NCBI GenBank assembly: GCA_964618975.1 | Contig: CAZUDI010000009.1 | Span: 12,313 to 76,312, forward strand | Length of the DNA: 64,000 nt | Source: CAZUDI01 sp964618975 | GTDB lineage: Bacteria > Desulfobacterota > Desulfomonilia > UBA1062 | Reading direction: 5' to 3' | In this document: piece after piece, positions 35,189-43,300 of the stretch | Layout: each line of letters starts with the position of its first letter | Position numbering within the stretch: the first letter of the stretch is position 1 | Made by a program: the position numbers and the translations under genes | The notes under the pieces: generated by a model | Database searches by the model: none | Seen by the model: only the letters and a program-made list of their open reading frames with translations | Told to the model about the DNA's origin: nothing

Positions 35189-36718
35189 ATGCCCAGAGCG
35201 CCAAGAGCACATTGCCCCGGGGCCCTCTACCTCCTGAGCTCACAGGGGGGGTCAAGATCCCTGTTCGAGGATGAGCGGGACCGCGAAGTCTTCCTCGAGA
35301 TCCTGGCCACCGTGATCCGGACCTTCGCCTGGAAGTGCCATGCCTACTGCCTGACGGACAACGGCTACACCCTGCTGGTGGAAACTCCGCCGGCCAACCT
35401 CTCCCGCGGCATGCGGCAGCTCAACGGGATGTATACCCTGCGCTTCAACTCCCGGCACCAGGAGACGGGCCCCCTCTTTTCCGGGAGATTCAAGTCCGTG
35501 GTGGCCGAGAAGGAGCGCTTCCTCCCACGGCTCGGTCGCATGGTGGTGCGCCTCCCCGTGCAGACGGGCCTGGTCAGGGACCCCGGGGACTGGCCCTGGA
35601 GCAGCTTCCGCGCCACCGCGGGTCTGCTGGAGACGCCGGCCTTCCTCTCCCCCGGCGGCCTGCTGTCCGCGCTGGAGCCCGACAGTCAAAAGGCTCAAGC
35701 CGCCTATCGGGTCTATGTCCTCAGGCAGGACACCCCCGAACTCGACCTCCCGCTGGGGGCCGTGCTCGGCAGCCGGGATTTCGTGGAGCGTGTCACGGGG
35801 ACCGCCGCCTTTGCGCCCGTTTCCACCCCGCCCGAGCACACCGAGGCCCGCCCCGATCTGGAGATGCTCTTCAGCGCTACCGCCTCGAAACAGGCCCGCA
35901 ACCTCGCCATCCACACCGCCCATGTGGGCTATGGCTATACCTTGAAGGCGATCGGGGAACACCTTGGCCTGCACTATTCCACCGTCAGCAAAATCGCCGC
36001 GGCCAAGCTCGCGGACCTGACTCCCCCGCTGTCCCTCCCCCGGGAGGCCGAAGCGACCCGCGCCCTCTCTCAGCACCGGCCGGGGGGGGCGCCCCCCGGG
36101 CGCCGGATGCGCCCCCAGGAAGAGCGTATCCTGGACCGGGCCCTGGAGATCATCGCCCGGGAAGGATTTCAGGCCCTTACCATGCGGCATCTGGCCTCCC
36201 GGATGCGCATGTCGGCCCCCAACCTCTACAACTATTTCGCCAACAAGGATGAGCTCTTCCGTGCCATCCGCGAGCGGGGCTTCCGCATGCTGCTGGAGTC
36301 CTGCCACGCAGCCCGGGCGCGCCACGAGGACCCCCGGGAACGCCTGCGGGACATCGTCGAGACCTACCTGAACTTTGGCATTGAGCACCGTGCCTGCTAC
36401 GACACCATGTTCACCCGTCCCGATGCCATATCCGCCAAGCCGCAGGGCCCCCTTGAGCCGCTGCCCGCCCGAGACGAGCAGGAGCTCCCCTTAAGCATCC
36501 TGCGCCTGGCACGCGCGGCCCTGCAGGAGGTTCTCGCCCTCAGCGGCCCCTGCAGCCACGAGAAGGCCCGCCTGGGGATTATCCAGCTTTGGAGCCTCAT
36601 GCACGGCATGATCCACCTCCACAACAGCGGCAGCCTTGTCTATATGTCCGAGAAGACACGCTCCGACTTCTGGAAGCTGATGGACGATTACCTTCTCTCC
36701 CTCGCGCCGCCGCCCTAG
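35189..36718 (+). CDS. inactivated REP-type Y1 transposase domain fused to a TetR-family regulator
   Basis: A single uninterrupted 509-aa frame in three parts. Residues 1-145 are a Y1_Tnp/RAYT-like domain: CPGALYLLSSQGG, CHAYCLTDNGYTLLVE, LSRGMRQLNGMYTLRFNSRH, GPLFSGRFKS and DPGDWPWSSFRATAG. The HUH pair, normally NHxH, is Gly59 and Thr61, and the nucleophile tyrosine position (normally RYxxLNPV) is Met118, so transposase chemistry should be lost. Residues 233-270 are the DnaA-like helix-turn-helix that often ends such proteins (TLKAIGEHLGLHYSTVSK). Residues 308-509 are a full TetR regulator (ILDRALEIIAREGFQALTM, NLYNYFANKDELFRAI, then a ligand domain). It stands between the CoADR-like gene and a MarR gene. 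An internal ATG at 36107 could make the TetR part alone. Confidence 0.85.
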   Translation: MPRAPRAHCPGALYLLSSQGGSRSLFEDERDREVFLEILATVIRTFAWKCHAYCLTDNGYTLLVETPPANLSRGMRQLNGMYTLRFNSRHQETGPLFSGRFKSVVAEKERFLPRLGRMVVRLPVQTGLVRDPGDWPWSSFRATAGLLETPAFLSPGGLLSALEPDSQKAQAAYRVYVLRQDTPELDLPLGAVLGSRDFVERVTGTAAFAPVSTPPEHTEARPDLEMLFSATASKQARNLAIHTAHVGYGYTLKAIGEHLGLHYSTVSKIAAAKLADLTPPLSLPREAEATRALSQHRPGGAPPGRRMRPQEERILDRALEIIAREGFQALTMRHLASRMRMSAPNLYNYFANKDELFRAIRERGFRMLLESCHAARARHEDPRERLRDIVETYLNFGIEHRACYDTMFTRPDAISAKPQGPLEPLPARDEQELPLSILRLARAALQEVLALSGPCSHEKARLGIIQLWSLMHGMIHLHNSGSLVYMSEKTRSDFWKLMDDYLLSLAPPP

Positions 36719-36783
36719 GGGTGCGCGCCTAGTGCCCTAGGGCACGGCGCTACTCGATGCGCACGCAAGGCCATTTTTGTCCG

Positions 36784-36823
36784 TTGACAGTTTGCTTTGG
36801 AGGATATATTTTGTATGCAAAAT
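36784..36823 (+). promoter_or_regulatory. promoter and operator of the MarR gene
   Basis: TTGACA (36784-36789) and TATTTT (36807-36812) are 17 bases apart. The inverted repeat ATTTTG-TATG-CAAAAT (36808-36823) covers the -10 and start region and shares its core with the palindrome at 37341-37364, so MarR autorepression is likely. Confidence 0.7.
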
Positions 36824-37273
36824 GAAAGAAGGTCTCCCGTGCCCGATTACCGCGACTGCATCCTTTTCCTGCTCTCCAAGGCCAACCAGAGGGTCTACCG
36901 GGAGTTCAAGCGGCGTCTGCATCCCACGGGACTGACACCGGTGCACCTGCTCGTGCTCTGCGCCCTCCTGGAGGAGGAGGGTTGCTCGGCAGGCGAGTTG
37001 GGCAAGCGGCTCATGCTGGATGGCGCCACGCTATCGGGCGTGCTCGAACGCATGGAGGAGGCCGGCTGGGTCGTCAAGGCCCCGGCCCAGGCCGACCGGC
37101 GCATGCTGCGGCTGAACCTCACGCCCAAGGCCAGGGAGGCCGTGCCCGAGATCATGCGTCTCATGGAACGCGCCAACGAGGAGAGCCTGGCGCCTTTCCG
37201 CCTCGAAGAGCGGCTGCTCCTCAAGCGCATGCTGCGTGATCTGCAGTCCCTCGATCTCGAGGACGGCATATAA
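36815..37273 (+). CDS. MarR-family transcriptional regulator
   Basis: A protein of 152 aa from the ATG at 36815. The winged helix reads CSAGELGKRLMLDGATLSGV, then LERMEEAGWVVKAPAQADRR of the wing, flanked by N- and C-terminal dimer helices. Transcription from the mapped promoter would begin near 36819, so the GTG at 36839 preceded by GAAGG may be the real start (144 aa). It probably binds TTTTGTRTRCAAAA sites at its own promoter and before the acyl-CoA synthetase-like gene downstream. The ligand is unknown; CoA thioesters or aromatic acids are common for such pairs. Confidence 0.88.
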   Translation: MQNERRSPVPDYRDCILFLLSKANQRVYREFKRRLHPTGLTPVHLLVLCALLEEEGCSAGELGKRLMLDGATLSGVLERMEEAGWVVKAPAQADRRMLRLNLTPKAREAVPEIMRLMERANEESLAPFRLEERLLLKRMLRDLQSLDLEDGI

Positions 37274-37280
37274 AAGGGCG

Positions 37281-37334
37281 CTGTCCTCTGAAGGCCGGGC
37301 TCAAATCCCGGCCTGGTACCGCAGGAGGGGACAG
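37281..37334 (+). terminator. long hairpin after the MarR gene
   Basis: Outer stem CTGTCC (37281-37286) with GGACAG (37329-37334) and inner stem AGGCCGGG with CCCGGCCT around CTCAAAT. GGCGTTTT follows, so it may terminate the MarR transcript before the downstream operator, although the T-run is short. Confidence 0.5.
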
Positions 37335-37340
37335 GGCGTT

Positions 37341-37364
37341 TTATGTTTTGTGTACAAAACATAA
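37341..37364 (+). promoter_or_regulatory. near-perfect 24-bp palindromic MarR operator
   Basis: Arms TTATGTTTTGT and ACAAAACATAA are perfect 11-bp complements around GT. The core TTTTGTGTACAAAA matches TTTTGTATGCAAAA in the MarR promoter. CATAAT at 37360-37365 could be the -10 of the downstream gene, which starts at 37446. Confidence 0.72.
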
Positions 37365-37445
37365 TCCGGATAACCGTCGCATCCCAGGCGGCGTACCGCC
37401 ACCCGGTTTCGGAAGGCAACAGTTTATTAGCAAGGGAGGAGCACT

Positions 37446-38951
37446 ATGCTGACCAACCATTACCAGAGCCCCCTGTACCGCATCGCCAACCCGGATAGCA
37501 TCGCCGTTTTCGGCGCCTCGAACAACGCCCTGCGCATGGGCTCCATCATGCTCGCCTCCATGATGGCCCTGGGCTACGAGGGAAGCGTCTATCCCGTGCA
37601 CCCCAGTGAGGAGCGCATCCTGGGTTTTGAGGCCTACAGGGACGTGCGTGACCTGCCCGAGACGCCGGACCTGGCGCTGATGGTCCTGCCCACGGACATC
37701 GTCTGCCGGACCATGGAGGAATGCGGCCAGAAGGGGATCCGGCATGCCATCGTCGTCTCCGGCGGATTCGAGGAAGCCGGACCCATCGGGATGCAGCGGC
37801 AGGCAGAGCTCAGCGGGATCGCCCGCCGTTACGGCATGCGCATGCTGGGGCCCAACTGCCTCGGGGTGAGCAATCCTCACCACCGCTTCAACCCTACCCC
37901 CATCCGCGTGGAGGGACCGGCCGGGTTCGTGGGCCTGGCCTCCCAGAGTGGCAGCTTCATCACCCAGATGCACGACTACCTCCACGGGCTCGGCCTGGGC
38001 TTCAGCACCGCCTTCAGCGTGGGCAACGAGGCCGACCTCGACCTGGTCGACTGTCTGGAGTACCTCGGGGCCTGCCCCCATACGCGGGTCATCGCCCTGT
38101 ATATCGAGGGGATCGGCCGCGGGAGGGCCTTCATGGACATGGCCCGTTCCATCGTCCCCCACAAACCCATCGTGGCCCTGTATGTGGGGGGCTCGGAGGC
38201 CGGCAAACGGGCGGCCTTCTCCCATACCGGCTCCCTGGCCGGGCCCGACGGACTCTATGCGGGCATGCTGCGCCAGTGCGGCATCATCCGGGCCCACACC
38301 ATCAGCGAACTCTTCGACTTCTGCCTGGCACTGGGCACCCTGCCGCGGCCGAACGGGTGCGGGGTGGTCATCCAGACCCATTCGGGCGGGCCCGGGGCTA
38401 CAGCGGCAGATTCCTGCGAAAGGGCCGGCCTGTCTCTCCCGACGCTCTCCAAGGCCACCATCGAGCGCCTGGAACCCTTCATCCCCCACACGGCCAGCAT
38501 CAACAACCCGGTGGACATCACCTTCAGCAACAAACCCCTGTATGACTACAAACAGATCCCGGATGCGCTCCTTAAGGACGAGCACACCGATATCCTCATG
38601 ATCTACCTCCTCTCGCCGCATATCTTCATCATCCCCATGCTCACGGAGGCCGGCATGGACCCTGAACAGGCCGAACAGGAGGCCCACAGGATGGTTGGAG
38701 AAAACAGCAGCGCCCTGCTGGAGACCAGGGACGCGCACGGCAAGCCCGTGGTGGGTTACACCTATCGCAGCCTGCGCGAGCAGATGGTCAGGGCCCTGCT
38801 GGAGGGAGGCCTGCCGGTCTACAACGACCCCGACCGCGCGGCGCGCGCCCTGGCGGCGCTGATCGAGTATCACCGCCTCCGGGATCTCATCATGGCAGCC
38901 ACGCGGGGGGAAGGGGACCCCCAATCCCTCACCGACCGTGCCGGGACCTGA
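37446..38951 (+). CDS. NDP-forming acyl-CoA synthetase alpha-like protein
   Basis: A 501-aa protein. The N-terminal CoA-binding Rossmann domain starts PDSIAVFGASNNALRMGS and includes GFEEAGPIGM. The succinyl-CoA-synthetase-like domains follow (MLGPNCLGV, FVGLASQSGSFITQ), and HTGSLAG holds the phosphohistidine. The ATP-grasp beta part of the full-length enzymes is absent and not encoded nearby, so it may need a distant partner or have another role. It sits behind the MarR palindrome, indicating inducible expression. A related paralogue lies at 46165-47604. Confidence 0.85.
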   Translation: MLTNHYQSPLYRIANPDSIAVFGASNNALRMGSIMLASMMALGYEGSVYPVHPSEERILGFEAYRDVRDLPETPDLALMVLPTDIVCRTMEECGQKGIRHAIVVSGGFEEAGPIGMQRQAELSGIARRYGMRMLGPNCLGVSNPHHRFNPTPIRVEGPAGFVGLASQSGSFITQMHDYLHGLGLGFSTAFSVGNEADLDLVDCLEYLGACPHTRVIALYIEGIGRGRAFMDMARSIVPHKPIVALYVGGSEAGKRAAFSHTGSLAGPDGLYAGMLRQCGIIRAHTISELFDFCLALGTLPRPNGCGVVIQTHSGGPGATAADSCERAGLSLPTLSKATIERLEPFIPHTASINNPVDITFSNKPLYDYKQIPDALLKDEHTDILMIYLLSPHIFIIPMLTEAGMDPEQAEQEAHRMVGENSSALLETRDAHGKPVVGYTYRSLREQMVRALLEGGLPVYNDPDRAARALAALIEYHRLRDLIMAATRGEGDPQSLTDRAGT

Positions 38952-39005
38952 AGGCCCGCCTCATGCATGGCCGCATCGCCTCTCGGACGGGCCCCCGGGG
39001 CGGCC

Positions 39006-39953
39006 TCACACCCCCTCGGGGCTACTGGTGGCATCTGCCGGTTCAGGCGGCTCGTGTGGCTCCACGTGGATGGTAACGAAGGTCCCCATGCCGTAGGCCT
39101 CCCTGAGCCGCTGCTCGACGGCGGTGGCGATGCCGTGCGCCTCGACGATGGAGAGGCTCTTCTCCACCCGGATATGCACGTCGATGGCCATCGCGCTGCC
39201 CACGCGGCGGGTGCGCAGGTTGTGCGGATCCCTGACCCCGGCGATGTGGGTGATGTGCGCCAGAATCTCCTCCTCCACGCGCTCGTCGAGCGAGCCCTCG
39301 AGCAGATCGTGGAGGCTTTTGACCACGATGGTGATGGCCACCTTGATGATGAAGACGCTCACCACGCACGCCGCCAGGGGATCGAGGAGCCGCCACTGCT
39401 CCCCGAGCAGGATGGCCCCCCCGATGCCCAGCGCGGTGCCCACCGACGAAAACATGTCCGAGCGGTGGTGCCAGGCATTGGCGATCACGGCCTGGCTGTC
39501 GATCGCCTCGCCTGCCCGGCGCGTATAGTGGTAGAGGGCCTCTTTGACGGCGATGGAGACCAGAGCGGCCATCAGCGCCACCGCCCCGGGCCGCGGCAGG
39601 GCCTCACCCTGGATGAAGTGCAGGATCTTGTGTACCCCCGACCAGAGGATGCCCCCGCCCACGGCCACCAGCATGAACCCTATCAGGGCCGTGCACAGGG
39701 TTTCCACCTTGCCATGCCCGTAGTCGTGTGAGGCGTCCACGGGGCGCCTGACGATCGAGAAGCCCACCACCACCACCACATCCGTAATGAAATCCGAGAG
39801 CGAGTGGACGGCGTCAGCCAGCATGGCGGCGCTGTGGCCCAGGATGGCAGCAGCGAACTTGAAGGCCGTCAGGGCCACGTTCCAGAAAAAACCCACCCAG
39901 GTAACGCGGATGGCCCGGTCGGTACGGGCGTCCTCAGACAATCGTGATCGCAT
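39006..39953 (-). CDS. cation diffusion facilitator transporter
   Basis: A 315-aa inner-membrane metal exporter. Six helices are visible; the metal site motifs are HSLSDFITD in helix 2 and WHHRSD in helix 5. A cytoplasmic ferredoxin-like domain follows, from about residue 215 (HIAGVRDPHNLRTRRVG, AIDVHIRVE). The C-terminus is rich in His, Glu and Pro. Zn, Fe or Co export is typical. It converges on the acyl-CoA synthetase-like gene and follows an SDR gene on its own strand by 36 bases. Confidence 0.9.
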   Translation of the reverse strand: MRSRLSEDARTDRAIRVTWVGFFWNVALTAFKFAAAILGHSAAMLADAVHSLSDFITDVVVVVGFSIVRRPVDASHDYGHGKVETLCTALIGFMLVAVGGGILWSGVHKILHFIQGEALPRPGAVALMAALVSIAVKEALYHYTRRAGEAIDSQAVIANAWHHRSDMFSSVGTALGIGGAILLGEQWRLLDPLAACVVSVFIIKVAITIVVKSLHDLLEGSLDERVEEEILAHITHIAGVRDPHNLRTRRVGSAMAIDVHIRVEKSLSIVEAHGIATAVEQRLREAYGMGTFVTIHVEPHEPPEPADATSSPEGV

Positions 39954-39989
39954 GTCCCCCCCTCCCTCTGAAGCCCCGCGATCCGGTGA

Positions 39990-40778
39990 TCAGAGGATCC
40001 CGCGGCAGTAGCCGCCGTCGATCTGGATGGAGGTGCCGGTAATATAGGCGGCCGGCTCCGAGGCGAGAAAGGCCACCAGAGACCCGAGCTCGGCCGGCCG
40101 CCCCAGGCGGCCGGCGGGCACGCCGTCCTCCCAGCGGGCGACGACCTCGGAGGCACTGACGCCTGTCGCCTGCGCCTGGGCACAGGCGAGCTGTTCCACA
40201 CGCTGCGTGCGGAAGTAGCCCGGAAGCACGTTGTTGATGGTGATGCCCAGGGGGGCGAGCTCGGGGCTCAGGCTCTTGGCCAGACCGATCACGCCCGGAC
40301 GCAGGGTGTTCGAGATCAGGAGCCCGTCGATGGGCTGTTTGACGGCCACCGAGCTCAGGTTGATGATGCGCCCCCAGCGCTGGCGCTGCATGGCCGGCAG
40401 GGCCGCCCGTATCAGGGTAATGGTGCTCAGCAGGGTGAGGCGGAAGGCCTCCTCCCAGGCGGCGCTCTCGATGTCCATAAAGGACAGCGCCGGCGGTCCG
40501 CCGGCATTGGTGACGAGGATGTGCACCCCGCCCAGGGTCTCAAAGGCCTGCTGCACGAAGCCTATGGCCTCCTGAGGCCGGCTCACATCCGCTCTCAGGG
40601 CCAGAACCTCGATGCCGGCCGCCCGGAGTTCGCCGGAGGCCTGTTTGAGATGATCGGCGCTGCGCGAGCAGATGGCTACGCGGGCGCCTTCCTCGCCGAG
40701 AGCGCGCGCCGCGGCCAGGCCCAGGCCCTTGCTGGCGCCGGCCACAAGTGCGATCCTTCCCGCAATTCCCAGCTCCAT
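39990..40778 (-). CDS. SDR-fold protein lacking the catalytic Tyr-x-x-x-Lys
   Basis: A 262-aa short-chain dehydrogenase/reductase. The cofactor loop is AGASKGLGL, the NAG motif is NAGGPP, and the C-terminal TGTSIQIDGGY is normal. However, at the expected distance after the serines (142-143) the sequence reads LLISNTLR, so the Tyr and Lys are Ser156 and Arg160. A subgroup of SDRs with SNxLR here is known; reductase activity by the usual mechanism is doubtful. The start at 40778 rests on homology; the ribosome site is weak, and the longer frame crosses an R78 copy. Confidence 0.83.
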   Translation of the reverse strand: MELGIAGRIALVAGASKGLGLAAARALGEEGARVAICSRSADHLKQASGELRAAGIEVLALRADVSRPQEAIGFVQQAFETLGGVHILVTNAGGPPALSFMDIESAAWEEAFRLTLLSTITLIRAALPAMQRQRWGRIINLSSVAVKQPIDGLLISNTLRPGVIGLAKSLSPELAPLGITINNVLPGYFRTQRVEQLACAQAQATGVSASEVVARWEDGVPAGRLGRPAELGSLVAFLASEPAAYITGTSIQIDGGYCRGIL

Positions 40779-40870
40779 ATCAGGCAAGGTAACAGAGACA
40801 GGGCGTATTATCAAGCCATTGATGACATACCCCCCCTGATGCGGGGGGATAGGAACCCTATGTGCTTCCC

Positions 40871-40950
40871 GATCATGGGTATGAATCCCAGGGCATGGCC
40901 AGGCCGCCCTCGATGCCGCAACTAGTAAGAAAATCGACCTATAGCGATTA
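40871..40950 (+). repeat. R78 dispersed repeat, copy 7
   Basis: Starts GATCATGGGTATGAATCCCA and ends AATCGACCTATAGCGATTA. It lies between the divergent SDR and glycerol-3-phosphate dehydrogenase genes; the remainder of that 500-bp gap up to the promoter at 41188 holds nothing I can name. Confidence 0.88.
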
Positions 40951-41187
40951 CGCCCCCTCTTTCTCGATCTGGCGGGAACGGGGGAATACCACCTGGATGC
41001 GGCAGCAGAAGCAAGGGAGAATCCGTCTCTGGTTTGCCCGCCTTCAGCCCCCAAGACACCCGGTTCCAGAATCCAGCCGCAGCCGCCTGGTCCTTAATCC
41101 CCTGATAAATTGGCCTGCCCCCCTCGCTTCCCGGCTGCCTTATCCCGCGGGGGGAGAGCCCCCCGGGAAAGGGCGTCAGGTGGCGTC

Positions 41188-41226
41188 TTGATAAACCGAC
41201 CCTTCTCGATATTATCATTGACAATG
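41188..41226 (+). promoter_or_regulatory. glpD-type promoter with CATTGACAATG operator
   Basis: TTGATA (41188-41193) and TATTAT (41210-41215) are 16 bases apart. The perfect odd palindrome CATTG-A-CAATG follows immediately (41216-41226) and would cover the transcription start. Confidence 0.62.
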
Positions 41227-41287
41227 AAGCGTCCCCCTCGAATGATCTCCGACCCGGCAGGGGGGGGCAGCCTTCAGGAGGAAGGCC

Positions 41288-42940
41288 ATGCAGAGAGACC
41301 TCGGGGCCATGTCGCAGAAGACCTACGACCTGCTGGTGATCGGGGGCGGCATCACCGGCGCCGCCGTGGCCTGGGATGCCGCCCTGCGCGGGCTGGCGGT
41401 GGCCCTGGTTGACAAGGCGGATTTCGGCGGGGCCACCTCGGGGGCCACCTCCAAGCTCATCCACGGGGGCCTGAGGTACCTCAAGACCATGGAGGTGGGG
41501 CTCGTGCGTGAATCCCTGCAGGAACGTCGCATCATGGAGCTCATCGCACCCCACCTGGTCTATCCGCTGCCCTTCGTATTCCCGGCCTACGGCTGGGGCA
41601 TGCGGGGCCTGCCAGCGGCGAGCGCCGCCATGGTCTTCTACGACACGCTCTCCTATGATCGGCGCTGGATCAACGATGACGACAAGAAGATCCCCTCTCA
41701 CACGAAATACTCCCGCGAGGAGATCCTGGAACTCGAGCCCGGGCTGGAGGCAGACGACCTCAAGGGCGGGGTAATCTACTATGACTGCCAGATGTACAGC
41801 CCCGAGCGGCTGACCCTGGAATTCATCCTCTCGGCCGCCGAGTATGGCGCAGAGGTCGCCAACTATGCGCAGGTGGAGGACTTTCTGCTCGAGGGGGACA
41901 CCCTCCGGGGCGCTCGCGTCGTGGACCTGCTCAGCGGACGCGCCTATGAGCTCAGCGCCCGCCTCACCATGAACGCCGCCGGACCCTGGGCCGACCTCAT
42001 GCTGGCCAAGCTCAGGGGCAGGGCCTCCAAGGGCATGATCCGCTCCAAGGGCATCCATCTCCTGACGCGCCCCATCCACAAGGAGCACGCCATCGTGCTG
42101 CAGACCCGGGGCGGCAGACACTTCTTCATCCTGCCCTGGCGGGGCAAGAGCCTCATCGGCACCACGGACGACAAATATCAGGGCCATCCGGACGACTGCC
42201 GGGTGACCACCGCGGACATCGATGCCTTCCTGACAGAGGTCAATGAGACCTACCCCTCCGCCCGTCTCACGCCAGGCGACGTGCTCTTCTTCTATGGCGG
42301 GCTAAGGCCCATAGTGGAGAAGGAGACCAGCATCGAGGTGGAGGTCTACGACGCCTCCCGCAAGTATGAGCTCTATGACCACGAAAAGGACGAGGGTCTC
42401 AAGGGGCTGATCACCGCCATCGGCGGCAAGTACACGACCTCCCGCAACATGGCCCGCCAGGTGGTGGATCTGGTGATGGACAAGCTGGACCTGCCCCCGG
42501 TGGCCTGCACCACCCACACCACCCCGCTGGCCGGCGGCGAGATCGGCCGCTATGCAAGCTTTGTGGCACGCGCCTGGCGCCACCAGCTAGCCGGGCTCGA
42601 CGAGCAGGCCGTTGCGAACCTGTGCCGCAACTACGGGTCGCGCTATCCGGCCGTGATCGAGGTCGCGCGCGGGCGCAAGGGTCTGCTGCAGAGGATCGGC
42701 GAGCCATTCCCCGACATCGCATCCGAGGTGATCTACGCCGTGAGGTGTGAGATGGCACACAGACTGAGCGACATCGTCTTCCGCCGCACCGGTCTGGGCA
42801 CCCTGGGCAACCCCGGGGAGGCGCTGATCGAAAAGGTGGCCGATCTCGCCTCAAGCGAGCTGAAATGGAAAAATTCCCGCAGGAACAAAGAAATCGACGC
42901 AGTGCTCGCGGCCTTCGTCCCCTGCGAACACCTGCCCTGA
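41288..42940 (+). CDS. glpD: FAD-dependent glycerol-3-phosphate dehydrogenase
   Basis: A 550-aa membrane-associated flavoenzyme oxidising sn-glycerol-3-phosphate to dihydroxyacetone phosphate and passing electrons to quinone or another acceptor. The FAD motif is LLVIGGGITGAAVAWDA, followed by GATSGATSKLIHGGLRYL, the GlpD signature. GGRHFFILPWRGKSLIGTTD and the C-terminal helical domain (ASEVIYAVRCEMAHRLSDIV) complete the family layout. AGGAGGAAGG is directly ahead of the ATG. It has its own promoter and operator. No glycerol kinase or facilitator is adjacent, though an FGGY kinase lies 12 kb away. Confidence 0.93.
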   Translation: MQRDLGAMSQKTYDLLVIGGGITGAAVAWDAALRGLAVALVDKADFGGATSGATSKLIHGGLRYLKTMEVGLVRESLQERRIMELIAPHLVYPLPFVFPAYGWGMRGLPAASAAMVFYDTLSYDRRWINDDDKKIPSHTKYSREEILELEPGLEADDLKGGVIYYDCQMYSPERLTLEFILSAAEYGAEVANYAQVEDFLLEGDTLRGARVVDLLSGRAYELSARLTMNAAGPWADLMLAKLRGRASKGMIRSKGIHLLTRPIHKEHAIVLQTRGGRHFFILPWRGKSLIGTTDDKYQGHPDDCRVTTADIDAFLTEVNETYPSARLTPGDVLFFYGGLRPIVEKETSIEVEVYDASRKYELYDHEKDEGLKGLITAIGGKYTTSRNMARQVVDLVMDKLDLPPVACTTHTTPLAGGEIGRYASFVARAWRHQLAGLDEQAVANLCRNYGSRYPAVIEVARGRKGLLQRIGEPFPDIASEVIYAVRCEMAHRLSDIVFRRTGLGTLGNPGEALIEKVADLASSELKWKNSRRNKEIDAVLAAFVPCEHLP

Positions 42941-42963
42941 ACGCGGCGCGCTTACGAATAAGT

Positions 42964-43059
42964 GCATAAAAGGAGATGATACAAGCGCTAGTGCTTTCAT
43001 CATCTGGGGAGAGCTTCTTTCAAGCAGCTCTCCCCAGACTCCTTTCAAGAATTTTATGC
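42964..43059 (+). other. three-stem foldback after glpD
   Basis: An outer stem pairs GCATAA with TTATGC and AAGGAG with CTCCTT. Inside it are two hairpins: GATGAT/ATCATC (42975-42980 with 42999-43004), and a 12-bp perfect stem CTGGGGAGAGCT/AGCTCTCCCCAG (43004-43015 with 43026-43037). It has no T-run, so it is not a classic terminator. It could be a structured RNA 3' end or a small palindromic element, and it abuts an R78 copy. Confidence 0.6.
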
Positions 43060-43178
43060 CTATGGGTCGAATTCCCCGCTGCTTGCAGCGGCAGAGTGGG
43101 TCCAGGGCTTGCCCTGGGGTTCATACCCTTGATTTCTTGATCATGGGTATGAACCCCGGGGCAAGCTTATGACCCTGC
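43059..43178. repeat. two R78 copies head to head (reverse full, forward truncated)
   Basis: A reverse copy runs 43059-43134 (TATGGGTCGAATTCCCCGCT to GGTTCATACCCTTGATT). Four bases later a forward copy begins GATCATGGGTATGAACCCCG (43138) and breaks off after GGGGCAAGC into TTATGACCCTG, having lost its middle. The pair makes a larger inverted repeat. Confidence 0.85.
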
Positions 43179-43300
43179 CTGCCGGGGCCGGACAGATCGG
43201 CCCCTCCCGCAACCTGTCGTCGATGAAGGCCGCCCTTGCCCGGGGTTGCCAGGGGGGCTATGATGCATGCCATGCACAGGTATGCGGCAGGGCACGGACG

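Noticed and set aside
37291..37320. tRNA-like T-arm (GGGCTCAAATCCC) after the MarR gene
   Set aside because: The arm lies only about 20 bases after the MarR stop, with no D-arm, anticodon arm or acceptor stem; it is better explained as the inner stem of a terminator-type hairpin.
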